From: JALYXV01 sp963791545
GTDB taxonomy: Bacteria > Actinomycetota > Acidimicrobiia > Acidimicrobiales > Palsa-688
Assembly (NCBI GenBank): GCA_963791545.1
Contig: CAWBSR010000015.1
Span: forward strand, 186,001-250,000
Length of the DNA stretch: 64,000 nt
Direction: 5' to 3'
Below, in pieces: positions 17,563 through 25,286 of this stretch; position 1 is the first letter of the stretch, and each line of letters starts with the position of its first letter. The notes beneath the pieces are model-generated. The model did no database searches. It was not told the DNA's origin and worked only from the letters and a program-made list of their open reading frames with translations. Both the position numbers and the translations under genes were made by a program.

Positions 17563-18240
17563 TCAGCGGCCCGTCTTGGTGCCCATCATCTGGTCGAGGT
17601 AGTCCATCATGGGCCGCCCACCGCGCCAGCTGCCAAGGGGCCAGAAGCCGATCTCGAGGTGGGGGGCGGTGGAGATCCCCACCCGACCGTAGCCCACAAT
17701 GGAAATCTGCTGGCCTTGGGTCACCACGGTGCCGACCGGTACCACGTCGGGCCCGGCGTGGCCGTAGTACACCGTCTTGCCGGCCAGGGGGCCGCCGGTG
17801 ATCTGCAGGATGGGGATATTGGGCCCGAAGCCCGACGTGCCCGGTCCCCCCTCTTGGATGATGATGCCGGGCCCGATCGCGAACAGCGGCGTCCCGCCCG
17901 GCGCCAGGTAGTCGACTCCCTGGTCGATCGACCCGTGGGTGAGGTACTGCGGGGGCAGGGGCAGGCCGGGGGGAGGGCCGGGATCCGGCGCCGCCTGATG
18001 CTCGAGGTCCACTGGTGTCGGCGGGGGGGCCAAGCCCTGCGGCATCGCCGGGAGGGAGGCGCTGATGTTGGTCACCGCGGCGACCAACGGCTCCAACGAG
18101 GGGCGGGGCCCGGTGAGCGTCGAACCGTACCCCAGCCCGAGCAGGCAGGCGGAAGCCGAGAGGCAGGCGCCGGCACCCCGCCGTCGCAGCTTCGTGGACC
18201 GGGCTCGATGTCGCGGAGCCGGACGCCGCAGCGACCTCAA
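17563..18240 (-). CDS. Secreted M23/LytM-like protein with altered zinc ligands
   Basis: The C-terminal 130 residues have the fold pattern of LytM/M23 murein endopeptidases (GVDYLAPGGTPLFAIGPG, VYYGHAG, APHLEIGF). Two expected zinc ligands differ: the His of HxGxD is replaced (IDQGVDY) and the second His of HxH is Glu (HLEI). It may bind peptidoglycan without cleaving it, or use a different metal geometry. A hydrophobic stretch (GACLSASACLLGLGYG) near the N terminus looks like a signal or anchor, followed by a Pro-rich linker. The start is uncertain; TTG at 18240 is chosen because the frame upstream overlaps obgE antisense. It lies opposite to and inside the conserved rpmA-obgE junction, with a divergent promoter region of about 130 bp to obgE. 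Confidence 0.72.
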   Translation of the reverse strand: MRSLRRPAPRHRARSTKLRRRGAGACLSASACLLGLGYGSTLTGPRPSLEPLVAAVTNISASLPAMPQGLAPPPTPVDLEHQAAPDPGPPPGLPLPPQYLTHGSIDQGVDYLAPGGTPLFAIGPGIIIQEGGPGTSGFGPNIPILQITGGPLAGKTVYYGHAGPDVVPVGTVVTQGQQISIVGYGRVGISTAPHLEIGFWPLGSWRGGRPMMDYLDQMMGTKTGR

Positions 18241-18373
18241 ATACCCATTCTCTTCGGCTCCCCCAGCATGGCCAAGACCCGCAAACCGTAGCCAACCGGG
18301 TCGATCCCGGCAAGGACTCCGCTGATCTTGTGGACAGCCGGGCCAGGCGGGGACCCCGGTAGCCTCGTAGCAC

Positions 18374-19633
18374 ATGTCGGGATTCGTCGATGAAGCGCAA
18401 CTGCACGTCAAGGCCGGCGATGGCGGCGCCGGGGCCATCGCGTTCCGCCGCGAGGCGCATGTGGCCAAGGGCGGTCCCGACGGCGGCGACGGCGGCGGCG
18501 GCGGCGACGTGTGGCTGGTGGCGTCTACCGATATGGCCTCCCTGCTGGGTTTTCGCGATCATCCCCATCGGGGGGCGGGCTCGGGCACCCATGGCAGCGG
18601 CAAGGCAAAGCACGGCCGGGCGGGCGGCGATCTCGACGTACCCGTCCCTGAGGGCACCATCGTGCGGACTCTCGACGGTACCGTCCTGGTGGACCTGGCC
18701 CAGGCGGGCGACCGGTGGCTGGCGGCGGCGGGCGGCCAGGGCGGTCGGGGCAACGCCCGGTTCTTGTCCAACCGGCGCCGGGCCCCCAACTTCGCGGAGC
18801 AGGGCGAGGTCGGCGAGGAGCGGTGGCTCAACCTTGAGTTGAAGCTCATGGCGGACGTGGCCCTGGTCGGACTGCCCAACGCGGGAAAGTCGACCCTCAT
18901 CTCCCGGGTTTCGGCCGCCAAGCCCAAGATTGCCGACTATCCGTTCACCACCTTGGAGCCGCATCTCGGGGTGGTCAGGACCGAGCACTACGAGTATGTG
19001 GTGGCCGACATCCCCGGTCTCATCGAGGGCGCCAGTGAGGGCCGGGGGTTGGGCCACCAGTTCCTGCGCCACATCGAGCGGGCCCGGGTGCTGGTCCTGC
19101 TGATCGATCTCGCCTCGGCGGAGGGAGTCGAGGCCATGACGCCGCGGCGCCAGCAGGAGGTGCTGCTGGCCGAACTGGGCGCCTACCGGCCCGAGCTGCT
19201 GGCCCGGCCCCGCCTGGTGGTGGGTTCCAAGGCCGACCAGGCCACCGAGGCCACCTTGGCGGCGTGGGATGGGATGCGGATATCCGCGATCACCGGCGCT
19301 GGCATTCCGGAGCTGATCGGGAAACTGGCCGAGCAGGTGGCCTACGCGCGCGCGGCGGCCGCCGCGGCGGATCGGGACACCGTCGTCGTCCACCGCCCGC
19401 GGCCCGAGGGCGTGGTGGTCGAACGAGGCATGGACGGGGCCTTCGTGGTGCTCGGGCGCCCGGCGCTGCGGGCGGTGGCCCTATCCGATCTGGGCAACGC
19501 CACTGCCCTGGCCTACGCCCAGGGCCGGCTCCGCCGCCTCGGGGTGGACAAGGCCCTGTCGCGCGCCGGGGCCCGCTCGGGGGACCGGGTCCGCATCGGC
19601 ACCTTCGAGTTCGAGTACGAGCCTGACCGTTGA
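18374..19633 (+). CDS. obgE: GTPase Obg, ribosome-associated
   Basis: ObgE is a ribosome-assembly and stress-linked GTPase. The 419 residues show the Gly-rich Obg fold (residues 1-158, with GDGGAGAIAFRREAHVAKGG broken by GGDGGGGGDV), a P-loop GLPNAGKST at 166-174, switch II DIPGLIEGA, the G4 motif as GSKAD and a C-terminal OCT domain (VVVERGMDGAFVV). ATG start at 18374. Its stop TGA overlaps the TTG start of proB, so they are coupled. The gene is in its conserved position after rplU-rpmA, apart from the antisense insertion. Confidence 0.96.
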   Translation: MSGFVDEAQLHVKAGDGGAGAIAFRREAHVAKGGPDGGDGGGGGDVWLVASTDMASLLGFRDHPHRGAGSGTHGSGKAKHGRAGGDLDVPVPEGTIVRTLDGTVLVDLAQAGDRWLAAAGGQGGRGNARFLSNRRRAPNFAEQGEVGEERWLNLELKLMADVALVGLPNAGKSTLISRVSAAKPKIADYPFTTLEPHLGVVRTEHYEYVVADIPGLIEGASEGRGLGHQFLRHIERARVLVLLIDLASAEGVEAMTPRRQQEVLLAELGAYRPELLARPRLVVGSKADQATEATLAAWDGMRISAITGAGIPELIGKLAEQVAYARAAAAAADRDTVVVHRPRPEGVVVERGMDGAFVVLGRPALRAVALSDLGNATALAYAQGRLRRLGVDKALSRAGARSGDRVRIGTFEFEYEPDR

Positions 19634-20748
19634 GCGGGCGGGGGGCACCGGCGGGGGCGACGATCGTCGTCAAGATTGGCACCTCGTCGATCACCGACAG
19701 CCGGGGTGTGATCTCCGAGGCCGCCATCGCCAAGCTTTGCGCCGAGGTCGCCGACCGGCACCGGCGGGGCAACCGGATGGTGATCGTGACCAGCGGCGCC
19801 ATCGCGGCCGGGCTGCCCGCCCTCGGGATGTCCGATACCCCGCCCACCGACGCCCCCACCCTGCAGGCCATTTCCGCAGTGGGGATGAGTCGCCTCCTTC
19901 GGGTCTACGACGACGCCCTGGGTCGCAACGGCCTGATCGGCGGCCAGATCCTGCTGGCGCCACTCGACTTCATGGACCGCAAGCACTATCTCCACGCCCG
20001 TCAGACGCTGGGGCGCCTGCTCGACCTCGGCGTGGTACCGGTCGTCAACGAGAACGACGCCATAGCCGATGACGAGGTGCGATTCGGAGATAACGACCGG
20101 CTTTCGGCGTTGGTCGCCCATCTGGTCGGCGCCAGCCTCCTGGTCCTGCTCACCGATGCCCCGGGCCTGCTGACCGCCGACCCCCGCCTCGATGAGGACG
20201 CCTCGTTGATCGACGAGATCGTCGAGGTCGACCATGCGCTCGAGGCGGTCGCGGGCCGTTCCGGTAATCCCCGGGGTAGTGGCGGCATGGCGTCCAAACT
20301 GGCGGCCGCCAAGATTGCCGCCTGGTCGGGCGTGCGGGTGGTGATCGCGGCCGCCGACCGCCCCGGTGTGCTCCAGGAGGCGGTGGATGGTGCTGCCGGG
20401 GTGGGCACCATCATCCGGCCTCGCGACCGGCGCTTGTCGGCCCGCAAGCTGTGGATCGCGTTCGCGGTGGGGGCGAGCGGGACGGTGGTGGTCGACGACG
20501 GCGCCCGTTCCGCCCTGGTAAACCGCCGGACCTCGCTGCTGCCGGCCGGCGTGGTGGCGGTCGAGGGCTCCTTCGACACCGACGACGCGGTTGAGATTGC
20601 GGGCACCGACGGCCGGGTCTTCGCAAAGGGCCTGGTGCGCCATCCGGCCGCCCGGATCAAGGAATGGGCGGGCCGGCAGACCTCGGCGCTGCCCCCGGAT
20701 GTGGCCCAAGAGGTCGTGCACCGCGACGATTTGGTCGTTCTGCCCTAG
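19630..20748 (+). CDS. proB: Glutamate 5-kinase
   Basis: ProB phosphorylates glutamate in the first step of proline synthesis. The 372-residue protein has the amino-acid-kinase domain (IVVKIGTSSITD at 13-24, VTSGAIAAGLPALG, VVNENDAIADDEVRFGDND given by its ends VVNENDAIA and FGDND) and a C-terminal PUA domain (VDDGARSALVNRRTSLLPAG). The start is TTG at 19630 in a TTGA overlap with obgE. proA, usually next, is 12.8 kb away at 33504, so the pathway genes have been separated by an accessory block. Confidence 0.95.
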   Translation: MSGRGAPAGATIVVKIGTSSITDSRGVISEAAIAKLCAEVADRHRRGNRMVIVTSGAIAAGLPALGMSDTPPTDAPTLQAISAVGMSRLLRVYDDALGRNGLIGGQILLAPLDFMDRKHYLHARQTLGRLLDLGVVPVVNENDAIADDEVRFGDNDRLSALVAHLVGASLLVLLTDAPGLLTADPRLDEDASLIDEIVEVDHALEAVAGRSGNPRGSGGMASKLAAAKIAAWSGVRVVIAAADRPGVLQEAVDGAAGVGTIIRPRDRRLSARKLWIAFAVGASGTVVVDDGARSALVNRRTSLLPAGVVAVEGSFDTDDAVEIAGTDGRVFAKGLVRHPAARIKEWAGRQTSALPPDVAQEVVHRDDLVVLP

Positions 20749-20752
20749 CGAG

Positions 20753-20995
20753 GTGGTTGTGGGGGCGGCCAACCGCAACGTGGCCGCTACCGGGTCCGCC
20801 CAGTCGACCATCCTGGCCGACAAGTCGGCGACCGGCACCTGCTTCTACGTGGCGGACATCGCCTCCCCCGGCACCCCCTCGGGCACCTTCTACGCCACCA
20901 GCACCGCCAGCCCCTGCGTCCAGCCGGCCCTGCCGGCGGCGGTGCCTACGGCCGGGCTCCATGCCGGTAACGGCACGTGGGGTCTGTCCTTCTAA
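20753..20995 (+). pseudogene. Possible C-terminal remnant of a type IV pilin-like protein
   Basis: A frame of about 80 codons runs from GTG 20753 to a double stop (TAATAA) at 20993. It has a coding look: ATGSAQSTILADKSATGTCFY, then a disulfide-loop-like pair of cysteines (TGTCFYV and SPCVQ) and an ending GNGTWGLSF. This resembles the variable C-terminal part of actinobacterial pilins and pseudopilins, but there is no prepilin peptide or hydrophobic N-terminal helix, and it begins right at the proB stop. I read it as a decayed, truncated gene brought in at the left border of the accessory block. A short intact secreted-domain gene cannot be excluded. Confidence 0.4.
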
Positions 20996-21053
20996 TAACA
21001 CCGATCCGGCTGCGGGAAAACGCCTCCCAGGGGCGCCTGCTGCCTGCTGCGTC

Positions 21054-21084
21054 GCAGCCCACCGGTTACCGGCCGGTGGGCTGC
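21054..21084. terminator. Hairpin after the pilin-like remnant
   Basis: A perfect 12-bp stem (GCAGCCCACCGG at 21054-21065 and its complement at 21073-21084) has a 7-base loop. It is GC-rich, without a clear T tract. It lies downstream of proB and the remnant and probably ends that transcript. Confidence 0.6.
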
Positions 21085-21144
21085 TTCGCGCCACTCCTGC
21101 CCACCGGCCGCCCTTTCCCAACTCCGCCTGGCGAGCCGGTCTCC

Positions 21145-21173
21145 CTCGCTCGGCTGGGGGAGGGCCGAGCGAG
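21145..21173. terminator. Hairpin facing the 3' end of pspA
   Basis: CTCGCTCGGC at 21145-21154 pairs perfectly with GCCGAGCGAG at 21164-21173 around a 9-base G-rich loop. It is 27 bp beyond the stop codon of the minus-strand pspA and is likely its terminator, possibly working on both strands. Confidence 0.6.
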
Positions 21174-21199
21174 CGGCCGAGGTCTCGGCCTCCGCGACC

Positions 21200-22051
21200 T
21201 CAGGCGCCGGGCGACTCCGGGCCGGTGGGGACGGCGTCGCCCGGCTGGGCTGAGGGCACCCCGGCGCCGGTTTGGCCTGCCGCCGCCACGGCCTGCTGCG
21301 GCGCCGAAAGCGCTCCCGGCTGGCTGGCCGAGGCCAGGCCCAACTGGCTACGCAGTTCCGACAGGCGGGACTGGGCCTCAGTGTTGATGCTGGCCTGCTC
21401 GACCTCGAGCATGCGAGCCTCGACCGTCTGGCCCTGCAACTCCGAGGTGCCGATGGCCCGGGCGTAGCGGGCCTCGATCTTGTCCCGCACCTGATCGAAG
21501 GAGGGAACCTCCTGGCCAACCGTCTCCGACAGCGTGGCCATGGCCTTGTTCATCTGTTCCTGCATCTTGGCCTGGTCCAGCTGGGACAGCAGCTTCTGCC
21601 GCTCGGCCAGCTTCTTCTGCAGCGCCGCCGAGTTCTGCTGCACCGCCGCCTTGGCCTGGTCGGAGGCCTGGGTGGTCTGCAGGTGCATGTTCTTGAGATC
21701 GTCGACCTGCTTCTCGACCGCGATAAGCCGGTTGGCGAAACCCTCGGCGGCCTGGTTGTACTCGGTCGCCTTGGCGTTGTCGCCCCGCCGCTGGGCGTCG
21801 TCGACCATGAGCAGCGCCTGGCGGGTCGAGCCGTTGAGCCGCTCCAGCTCCTCCATGGCCCGGTTGAGGCGCATCTCGGTCTGCTTCTGGTTGGCGATGA
21901 CGTTGGCGGCCTGTTCGGTGAGCCGGCGGTGCTGGTCCTGAGCCTCACCGATGGCTTGTTCCAGCTGGACCTTGGGGTCGGCCCGCTCCTCGAACTTGGT
22001 ATTGGCCGAGGCCGACATATACGACCACATCCGCTTGAAGAACTTGAACAT
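21200..22051 (-). CDS. pspA: PspA/IM30 (ESCRT-III-like) membrane-maintenance protein
   Basis: PspA binds stressed inner membranes and keeps them sealed. The ATG at 22051 gives 283 residues, beginning MFKFFKRMWSYMSASANTKF, the amphipathic helix that binds anionic lipid, followed by long charged coiled-coil helices (residues 25 to about 215, for example LRSQ/RLNRAMEELERLNG and AAVQQNSAALQKKLAERQKL broken by its heptads). The C-terminal 60 residues are Pro/Ala/Gly-rich and probably disordered, an extension relative to E. coli PspA (222 residues). It is divergent from an ArsR-type regulator with a 111-bp shared promoter region. There is no pspB or pspC nearby; an SPFH/zinc-ribbon protein, a reported PspA associate in Bacillus, is encoded 9 kb downstream. 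Confidence 0.92.
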   Translation of the reverse strand: MFKFFKRMWSYMSASANTKFEERADPKVQLEQAIGEAQDQHRRLTEQAANVIANQKQTEMRLNRAMEELERLNGSTRQALLMVDDAQRRGDNAKATEYNQAAEGFANRLIAVEKQVDDLKNMHLQTTQASDQAKAAVQQNSAALQKKLAERQKLLSQLDQAKMQEQMNKAMATLSETVGQEVPSFDQVRDKIEARYARAIGTSELQGQTVEARMLEVEQASINTEAQSRLSELRSQLGLASASQPGALSAPQQAVAAAGQTGAGVPSAQPGDAVPTGPESPGA

Positions 22052-22118
22052 GACCCGATGGTAGGTCGTGCCCTGCGGCTTCATTGCGGGAAGTGACCTT
22101 TCGTGGCTCTCGCCCCCT

Positions 22119-22162
22119 AACATACCTAGGGCGATATATAACCCATTCGGTATACTAGAGCC
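22119..22162. promoter_or_regulatory. Divergent pspA/ArsR promoter with AT-rich palindromic core
   Basis: The only strongly AT-rich stretch nearby. TATACT at 22151-22156 is a good -10 element ending 6 bases before the ATG of the regulator, so that transcript is probably leaderless. Upstream, GGGCGATATATAACCC (22129-22144) is a partial palindrome with an ATATAT centre, and ATACC/GGTAT flank it; these are candidate operator sites for the ArsR-type protein. Confidence 0.6.
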
Positions 22163-22492
22163 ATGGCGTCCCCCTTCAGCGTCCTGGCCGAGCCCACTCG
22201 CCGGGAGATCCTTGACATTCTGCGGGAGCGGCCACTGTCGGTGGGGGAACTGGTGGAACGGTTGGGATTGACCCAGCCGGGCACCTCGAAACACCTGCGG
22301 GTGCTCCGGGATGCCGGTCTGGTGAATGCTCGGCGCCACGCGCAGCGGCGGGTGTACGAGGTCCGGCCCGAGCCCCTGGCCGAGGTCGACGCCTGGCTGG
22401 CGCCCTACCGGCAGTTGTGGGAGGAACGCTTTGACGCCCTCGAACACGGCCTGGCCGGGGCGGCGGACGCCTCGGAGAACCGCACCATCTGA
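22163..22492 (+). CDS. ArsR-family winged-helix transcriptional regulator
   Basis: The 109-residue protein is a compact ArsR/SmtB-type winged helix: LAEPTRREILDILRERP, then the recognition helix LTQPGTSKHLRVLRDAGLV and the wing RRHAQRRVYEV. It has no cysteines and no obvious metal site, so it is closer to the SdpR-like branch that often pairs with SRPBCC or stress genes than to metal sensors. The start is ATG 22163, with a -10 element ending at 22156, so translation probably starts on a leaderless mRNA. By position it could control pspA, itself and the small/Cys-rich pair downstream. Confidence 0.88.
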   Translation: MASPFSVLAEPTRREILDILRERPLSVGELVERLGLTQPGTSKHLRVLRDAGLVNARRHAQRRVYEVRPEPLAEVDAWLAPYRQLWEERFDALEHGLAGAADASENRTI

Positions 22493-22521
22493 GGGGAAGC
22501 GGGGGGCCGGGTCCCAAGGCG

Positions 22522-22545
22522 AACAGATATCGGTTTGGATCTGTT
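22522..22545. promoter_or_regulatory. Inverted repeat AACAGAT-N10-ATCTGTT
   Basis: A perfect 7-bp inverted repeat (22522-22528 and 22539-22545) is centred 77 bp upstream of the small gene at 22611. The 17-bp centre-to-centre distance and size fit a dimeric regulator site. The regulator is unknown; the ArsR-type protein encoded just upstream is the nearest candidate. Confidence 0.5.
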
Positions 22546-22610
22546 TACGTATCACACCGGCCAACTGGCGCTCTTTCTGGTGCATCCACCCATCGGAAGA
22601 GGAGCGCGAT

Positions 22611-22841
22611 ATGGCAAAAGAATTCAAGGTTGTCTTCGAGGGCGAGGTCAGCGAGCGTTTTGCGGCCCAGGTGAACGCCGCGATTCAAAGCACGGTCCTC
22701 AACCTGGTCGCTTCCAACTTTCCCGATCCCGAAGGCCTCGAACCCCACCCCAGGGGACCCGGCGGCCCGATCGAGGATTCCATCAGGCTGCGGGGGATCT
22801 ATTTCCTTCCCAACATGGCCCCGCGTGAGATATCGCAATGA
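22611..22841 (+). CDS. Small uncharacterised protein coupled to a Cys-rich protein
   Basis: The 76-residue product has no recognised domain. It starts with ATG and a clear ribosome site (AAGAGGAGCG). The N-terminal half (KEFKVVFEGEVSERFAAQ, then VNAAIQSTVLNLVA) predicts a strand followed by an amphipathic helix. The C-terminal half is Pro/Gly-rich (FPDPEGLEPHPRGPGGP) and ends in a short hydrophobic motif, RGIYFLPNM. There are no cysteines, no signal peptide and no membrane helix. Its stop overlaps the start of the Cys-rich gene (ATGA), so the two are made together and probably act together. A short leader-like or scaffold role is possible but unproven. Confidence 0.8.
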   Translation: MAKEFKVVFEGEVSERFAAQVNAAIQSTVLNLVASNFPDPEGLEPHPRGPGGPIEDSIRLRGIYFLPNMAPREISQ

Positions 22842-23308
22842 CCGAAAGCACCTGCCCCAGCGGTAGGTGCAAGGAGGGTTCCCTGCTGCTCGGAGTGGTC
22901 AACGCCGATCAAGGCGTTGCCTTCATCCACCCGGCCATCCCGCTCGACGAACACTTCGTCGAGCGGGTAGGGACCAATCCGTTGCGCCGGTTTCGATTCG
23001 CCGAACCCTGCGCGACCAGCAACTGCGGCCAATGGACCGGGGAGCGCTGCGGGGTGATCGACGAGGTCCTCGCCGAGACCCCGGGGCAACCGCTGGGCGC
23101 CCCCCTGCCCTACTGCTCCATCCGCAGAACGTGCCGGTGGTTCAGCCAGTCGGGTCGGGCTGCCTGCGGCGTATGCCGGTTCGTGGTCACCGAGGAGTCG
23201 GTCACCGAGGAGTCGGTCACCGAGGAGCCGGTCACCGACTACCAGGCCGTTTCCAGTCCCGGGGCCGTCCCGGAAATGGTCACCAGCGAGTTCTGGACAG
23301 GTTATTGA
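22838..23308 (+). CDS. Uncharacterised cysteine-rich cytoplasmic protein
   Basis: The 156-residue protein has about nine cysteines in paired patterns: CPSGRC near the N terminus, AEPCATSNCGQWTGERCG in the middle and CSIRRTCRWFSQSGRAAC followed by GVC. Similar Cys/Trp signatures occur in uncharacterised actinobacterial proteins, as far as I recall; a metal or Fe-S cluster site is plausible. There is no signal peptide. The tail contains three copies of a 15-base repeat, GTCACCGAGGAGTCG (23186-23230), encoding VTEES repeats in an acidic linker. It overlaps the preceding small gene by 4 bases. The function is unknown. Confidence 0.75.
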   Translation: MTESTCPSGRCKEGSLLLGVVNADQGVAFIHPAIPLDEHFVERVGTNPLRRFRFAEPCATSNCGQWTGERCGVIDEVLAETPGQPLGAPLPYCSIRRTCRWFSQSGRAACGVCRFVVTEESVTEESVTEEPVTDYQAVSSPGAVPEMVTSEFWTGY

Positions 23309-23364
23309 ATGCTTTGGCCGGCCTTGGTCCGTCGTCGCACGGGTGTGGCATATTCGGAAGCTTT

Positions 23365-24468
23365 TCAGCTCGGATAGCTGTCGATGTCGGTCGCCTTGAC
23401 CGACGCCCAAACCGGGCCGCCATCGGCGAGGTGGAGTTCCGCGACCGCCCCCGCTGTCACCTCCGCCACTAGGGGAACGGGACCGGAGATGCGGACCCGA
23501 GCCCGGTCGCCGGTCAGGTGGAGATCACCCGCCTCGCCCGGCCACACATTGCGCGCACTTCCCTCCGGGGGGTGGCGGTGCAGGGTGATGGCGTTGGGCC
23601 GGAAGGCGACAAAGGTTGGGCCGTCGGCGGCGGTTGCGGTTGCCACTCGGGCCCCGCTTTCCAGCTGGACGGTGCTGTGGCTGCCGAGCCCCTGAAGCAG
23701 GTTGAGCCCGACCATGTTGGCAATCCACGGCGACCGGGGTCGGGCAGTCACCTCGACCAGGGGACCTACCTGGGTGATCCGACCGCCTTCAATGACAATC
23801 AGCCGGTCGGCCAGCGCTGCCGCTTCGACCGGGTCGTGGGTGATGATCAGGCGGGCGCCGCGGTAGCGGCGCAGTTCGTCGCGGATCACGTGACGCAGCT
23901 CCGCCCGGGCGGAACTGTCCACCGCCGCCAGGGGTTCGTCGAGGAGCAGGACGCCGGGTTCGGTCGCCAGCGCCCGGGCCAGGGCGACTCGCTGGGCCTG
24001 GCCACCGGAAAGCTCCCGGGGACGGCTTCTGGCGACGTCGGGGAGGCCGACCCGTTCCAACCAGGTGGCTGCTCGAGCCCGGGCTTCGGCCTTGGGAGTC
24101 CCGGTGGCGCGCAGCCCGAAGGCCACGTTCTCCAAGGCGGTGAGGTTGGGGAACAGACGGTGCTCCTGGAATACGACCGCCAGGCGACGCTGTTCAGGAG
24201 GCCGGCGGATGCCGGCCGCGGGGTCCTCGACGATCGCTCCGTCGATAGTGACGCGACCCCGCGTGATCGCAACCAGGCCCGCGATGGCCCGCAGGAGGGT
24301 GGTCTTCCCGGCCCCGTTGGGGCCGACCACGGCGACCACGGCGTCGTTGTCGACGGTCAGATCTACGTCGAGGTTCAGCGTTCCCAGAGTGAGGCCCACC
24401 TTGGCGGTCAGGCCAACGGTGGCGGGGGGGCCCACCATGGCGGTAGCGCCCGGTGGGTTCGCGCTCAC
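23365..24468 (-). CDS. modC: Molybdate ABC transporter ATP-binding protein with TOBE domain
   Basis: ModC powers molybdate (or tungstate) import. The 367 residues contain Walker A (GPNGAGKTT), a Q-loop in VVFQEHRLFPNL, the ABC signature LSGGQAQRVALARAL and Walker B (GVLLLDEPLAAVD), followed by a C-terminal TOBE/Mop-like domain (residues about 290-367), the oxyanion-binding regulatory part typical of ModC. The start is GTG 24468 in a 4-base GTGA overlap with modB; an ATG at 24439 is an alternative. The operon order is regulator, modA, modB, modC, all on the minus strand. Confidence 0.93.
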   Translation of the reverse strand: MSANPPGATAMVGPPATVGLTAKVGLTLGTLNLDVDLTVDNDAVVAVVGPNGAGKTTLLRAIAGLVAITRGRVTIDGAIVEDPAAGIRRPPEQRRLAVVFQEHRLFPNLTALENVAFGLRATGTPKAEARARAATWLERVGLPDVARSRPRELSGGQAQRVALARALATEPGVLLLDEPLAAVDSSARAELRHVIRDELRRYRGARLIITHDPVEAAALADRLIVIEGGRITQVGPLVEVTARPRSPWIANMVGLNLLQGLGSHSTVQLESGARVATATAADGPTFVAFRPNAITLHRHPPEGSARNVWPGEAGDLHLTGDRARVRISGPVPLVAEVTAGAVAELHLADGGPVWASVKATDIDSYPS

Positions 24469-25286
24469 GGGTTGCCCAGCCAGCGGTCCCGCAGCCCGAC
24501 CAGCACCGTCAGCGATATTGCCAGCAGCACGAGCGACAGCGCCAGGGCGGTGCCATTGTTGCCCGACTCGATGTCCAGGTACACCAGGAGGGGCATGGTC
24601 TGGGTGGTACCGGGAAAGTTGCCGGCGAAGGTGATGGTCGCCCCGAACTCGCCCAGGGCCCGGGCCCAGCTCAGGGCGGCCCCGGCGGCCAGGGCGGGCG
24701 CCACCGCTGGAAGGGTGACCCGGCGGAAGCGGTAGGCGGGGCTGGCGCCGAGCGTCGCCGCCGCCTCTTCGGCGCCGCGATCCATGCCGCGGAAGGCCGC
24801 CTCGGCCGTGACGATCAAGAATGGCATGGACACGAAGGCCTCCGCCACGATGGCGCCGCTGGTGTTGAACACCAGCCGCCAGCCGGTCAGGTGGTACAGC
24901 GTTTGGCCCGCGATCCCCCGCCTTCCGAATGCGAAGAGCAGGGCGATACCTCCGACGACGGGCGGTAGGACCATTGGCAGGGTGACGACGGCCCGCACCA
25001 GCGATCGTCCTGGGAAGCGGTGGCGGGCGAGCATCCATGCCAACGGCACGCCGAGGCCGACGGAGACCGCGAGCGCCCCCAATGAGGTTTCCAGCGACAG
25101 GCGCAGCGCCACGAATGCCTCGTGGGCCCGGAGGTCGGAGATCAGTGAGGACCACGGGGCCCGCTGGAGCATCCCGACAAGGGGCAGGACGACCAATGCC
25201 AAAGCCCCGGCGGCAAGGACCGCCGGGGCCAACGCCAGGAGACCCCGTCGCCGGCCGGTCCTATTGCGGCGGGACGAAACCGGCAC
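24465..25286 (-). CDS. modB: Molybdate ABC transporter permease
   Basis: ModB forms the membrane channel of the molybdate importer. The 273 residues have about six membrane helices (first at LLALAPAVLAAGALALVVLP) and the cytoplasmic EAA-like loop that meets ModC, seen as EEAAATLGASPAYRFRRVTL. The C-terminal half has GEFGATITFAGNFPG, a conserved ModB segment. The proposed GTG start at 25286 overlaps modA by 26 bases, giving a basic N terminus (RRNRTGRRRG) before the first helix. Expression is coupled to modA and modC. Confidence 0.92.
   Translation of the reverse strand: MPVSSRRNRTGRRRGLLALAPAVLAAGALALVVLPLVGMLQRAPWSSLISDLRAHEAFVALRLSLETSLGALAVSVGLGVPLAWMLARHRFPGRSLVRAVVTLPMVLPPVVGGIALLFAFGRRGIAGQTLYHLTGWRLVFNTSGAIVAEAFVSMPFLIVTAEAAFRGMDRGAEEAAATLGASPAYRFRRVTLPAVAPALAAGAALSWARALGEFGATITFAGNFPGTTQTMPLLVYLDIESGNNGTALALSLVLLAISLTVLVGLRDRWLGNP

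Noticed and set aside
23186..23230. 15-base direct repeats as a CRISPR
   Set aside because: They are inside a coding gene, without spacers; they encode VTEES units.
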